Below the pieces are notes generated by a model. It worked only from the letters and a program-made list of their open reading frames with translations, ran no database searches and was not told the DNA's origin. From Streptosporangiaceae bacterium (GTDB lineage: Bacteria; Actinomycetota; Actinomycetes; Streptosporangiales; Streptosporangiaceae), in contig JASHTQ010000597.1 in the NCBI GenBank assembly GCA_030040475.1, positions 1 through 5,131 of the forward strand: DNA of 5,131 nucleotides. Direction: 5' to 3'. The stretch's first letter is position 1, and every line of letters begins with the position of its first letter. Below, piece by piece: positions 5,049 through 5,131 of the stretch. A program made the translations under genes and the position numbers.

Positions 5049-5075
5049 GACGCGCCAGTTGTCGACTCGGTTGTC
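5049..5075 (-). promoter_or_regulatory. Candidate ECF-type promoter of copy B
   Basis: On the minus strand GACAACC (5075-5069) is followed after 15 bases by GCGTC (5053-5049), the same boxes and spacing as upstream of copy A. The predicted leader is about 87 bases. A second GACAAC (5064-5059) lies 11 bases from the first, about one helical turn, and could be part of a protein-binding site. From 5076 to the window end I see nothing further. Confidence 0.5.
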
Positions 5076-5131
5076 ATGTTTCGTGTCTGAGTGTCCGCCG
5101 AGTACCACAAACGACCGGGACCGCACACGAC

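Larger units (their letters stand above)
4223..5075 (-). repeat. Duplicated secreted-protein transcription unit, copy B
   Basis: This is the partner of the unit at 1529-2487, in the same orientation and with the same order of parts. It is shorter, mainly because the 18-residue cysteine-bearing insertion and part of the C-terminal loop of copy A are absent. Confidence 0.6.

Overview
The window is GC-rich with GC-dominated third codon positions, alanine/arginine-rich proteins, strong terminator hairpins without U-tracts, GTG starts and a probable leaderless gene. Together with the gene content (a DUF6758-like protein beside a PHP-domain protein, and MarC) this points to the chromosome of an actinomycete. 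I cannot fix the genus. All seven protein genes I support lie on the minus strand, so transcription runs from the right edge towards the left. There are no RNA genes, CRISPR arrays or insertion sequences that I can see.

Layout in transcription order (high to low coordinates): (i) a monocistronic secreted-protein gene, copy B (4955-4272), with its own promoter region, leader hairpin and terminator; (ii) a two-gene unit of a DUF6758-like zinc-ribbon protein (4115-3450) and a PHP-domain phosphoesterase (3418-2570); (iii) a second secreted-protein gene, copy A (2357-1578), again with its own promoter region, leader hairpin and terminator; (iv) a three-gene unit of a small four-helix membrane protein (1490-978), a MarC-family membrane protein (950-348) and a metallo-beta-lactamase-fold hydrolase (288 to the left edge, cut off).

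The most unusual content is the pair of secreted proteins. They are clear paralogues. Each has a Sec signal peptide, an N-terminal CxxxC, a ricin-B-like Cys...W segment and a C-terminal DNQLWG..FGVL motif. The similarity continues outside the coding sequence: both have GACAACC-N15-GCGTC about 95-105 bases upstream of the start (it looks like an ECF sigma factor promoter), both have a five-base-loop hairpin just before the Shine-Dalgarno sequence with one compensatory base-pair change, and both have a terminator with an identical 11-bp core stem 17-18 bases after the stop. A complete transcription unit therefore seems to have been duplicated, and the copies now flank the DUF6758/PHP pair.

The remaining genes look like ordinary chromosomal housekeeping or accessory genes of actinomycetes. 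The secreted cassettes appear to sit between conserved genes rather than to work with them. The function of the secreted pair is not known to me. Secretion, disulfides and a possible beta-trefoil-like fold suggest an extracellular binding role, but that is inference.
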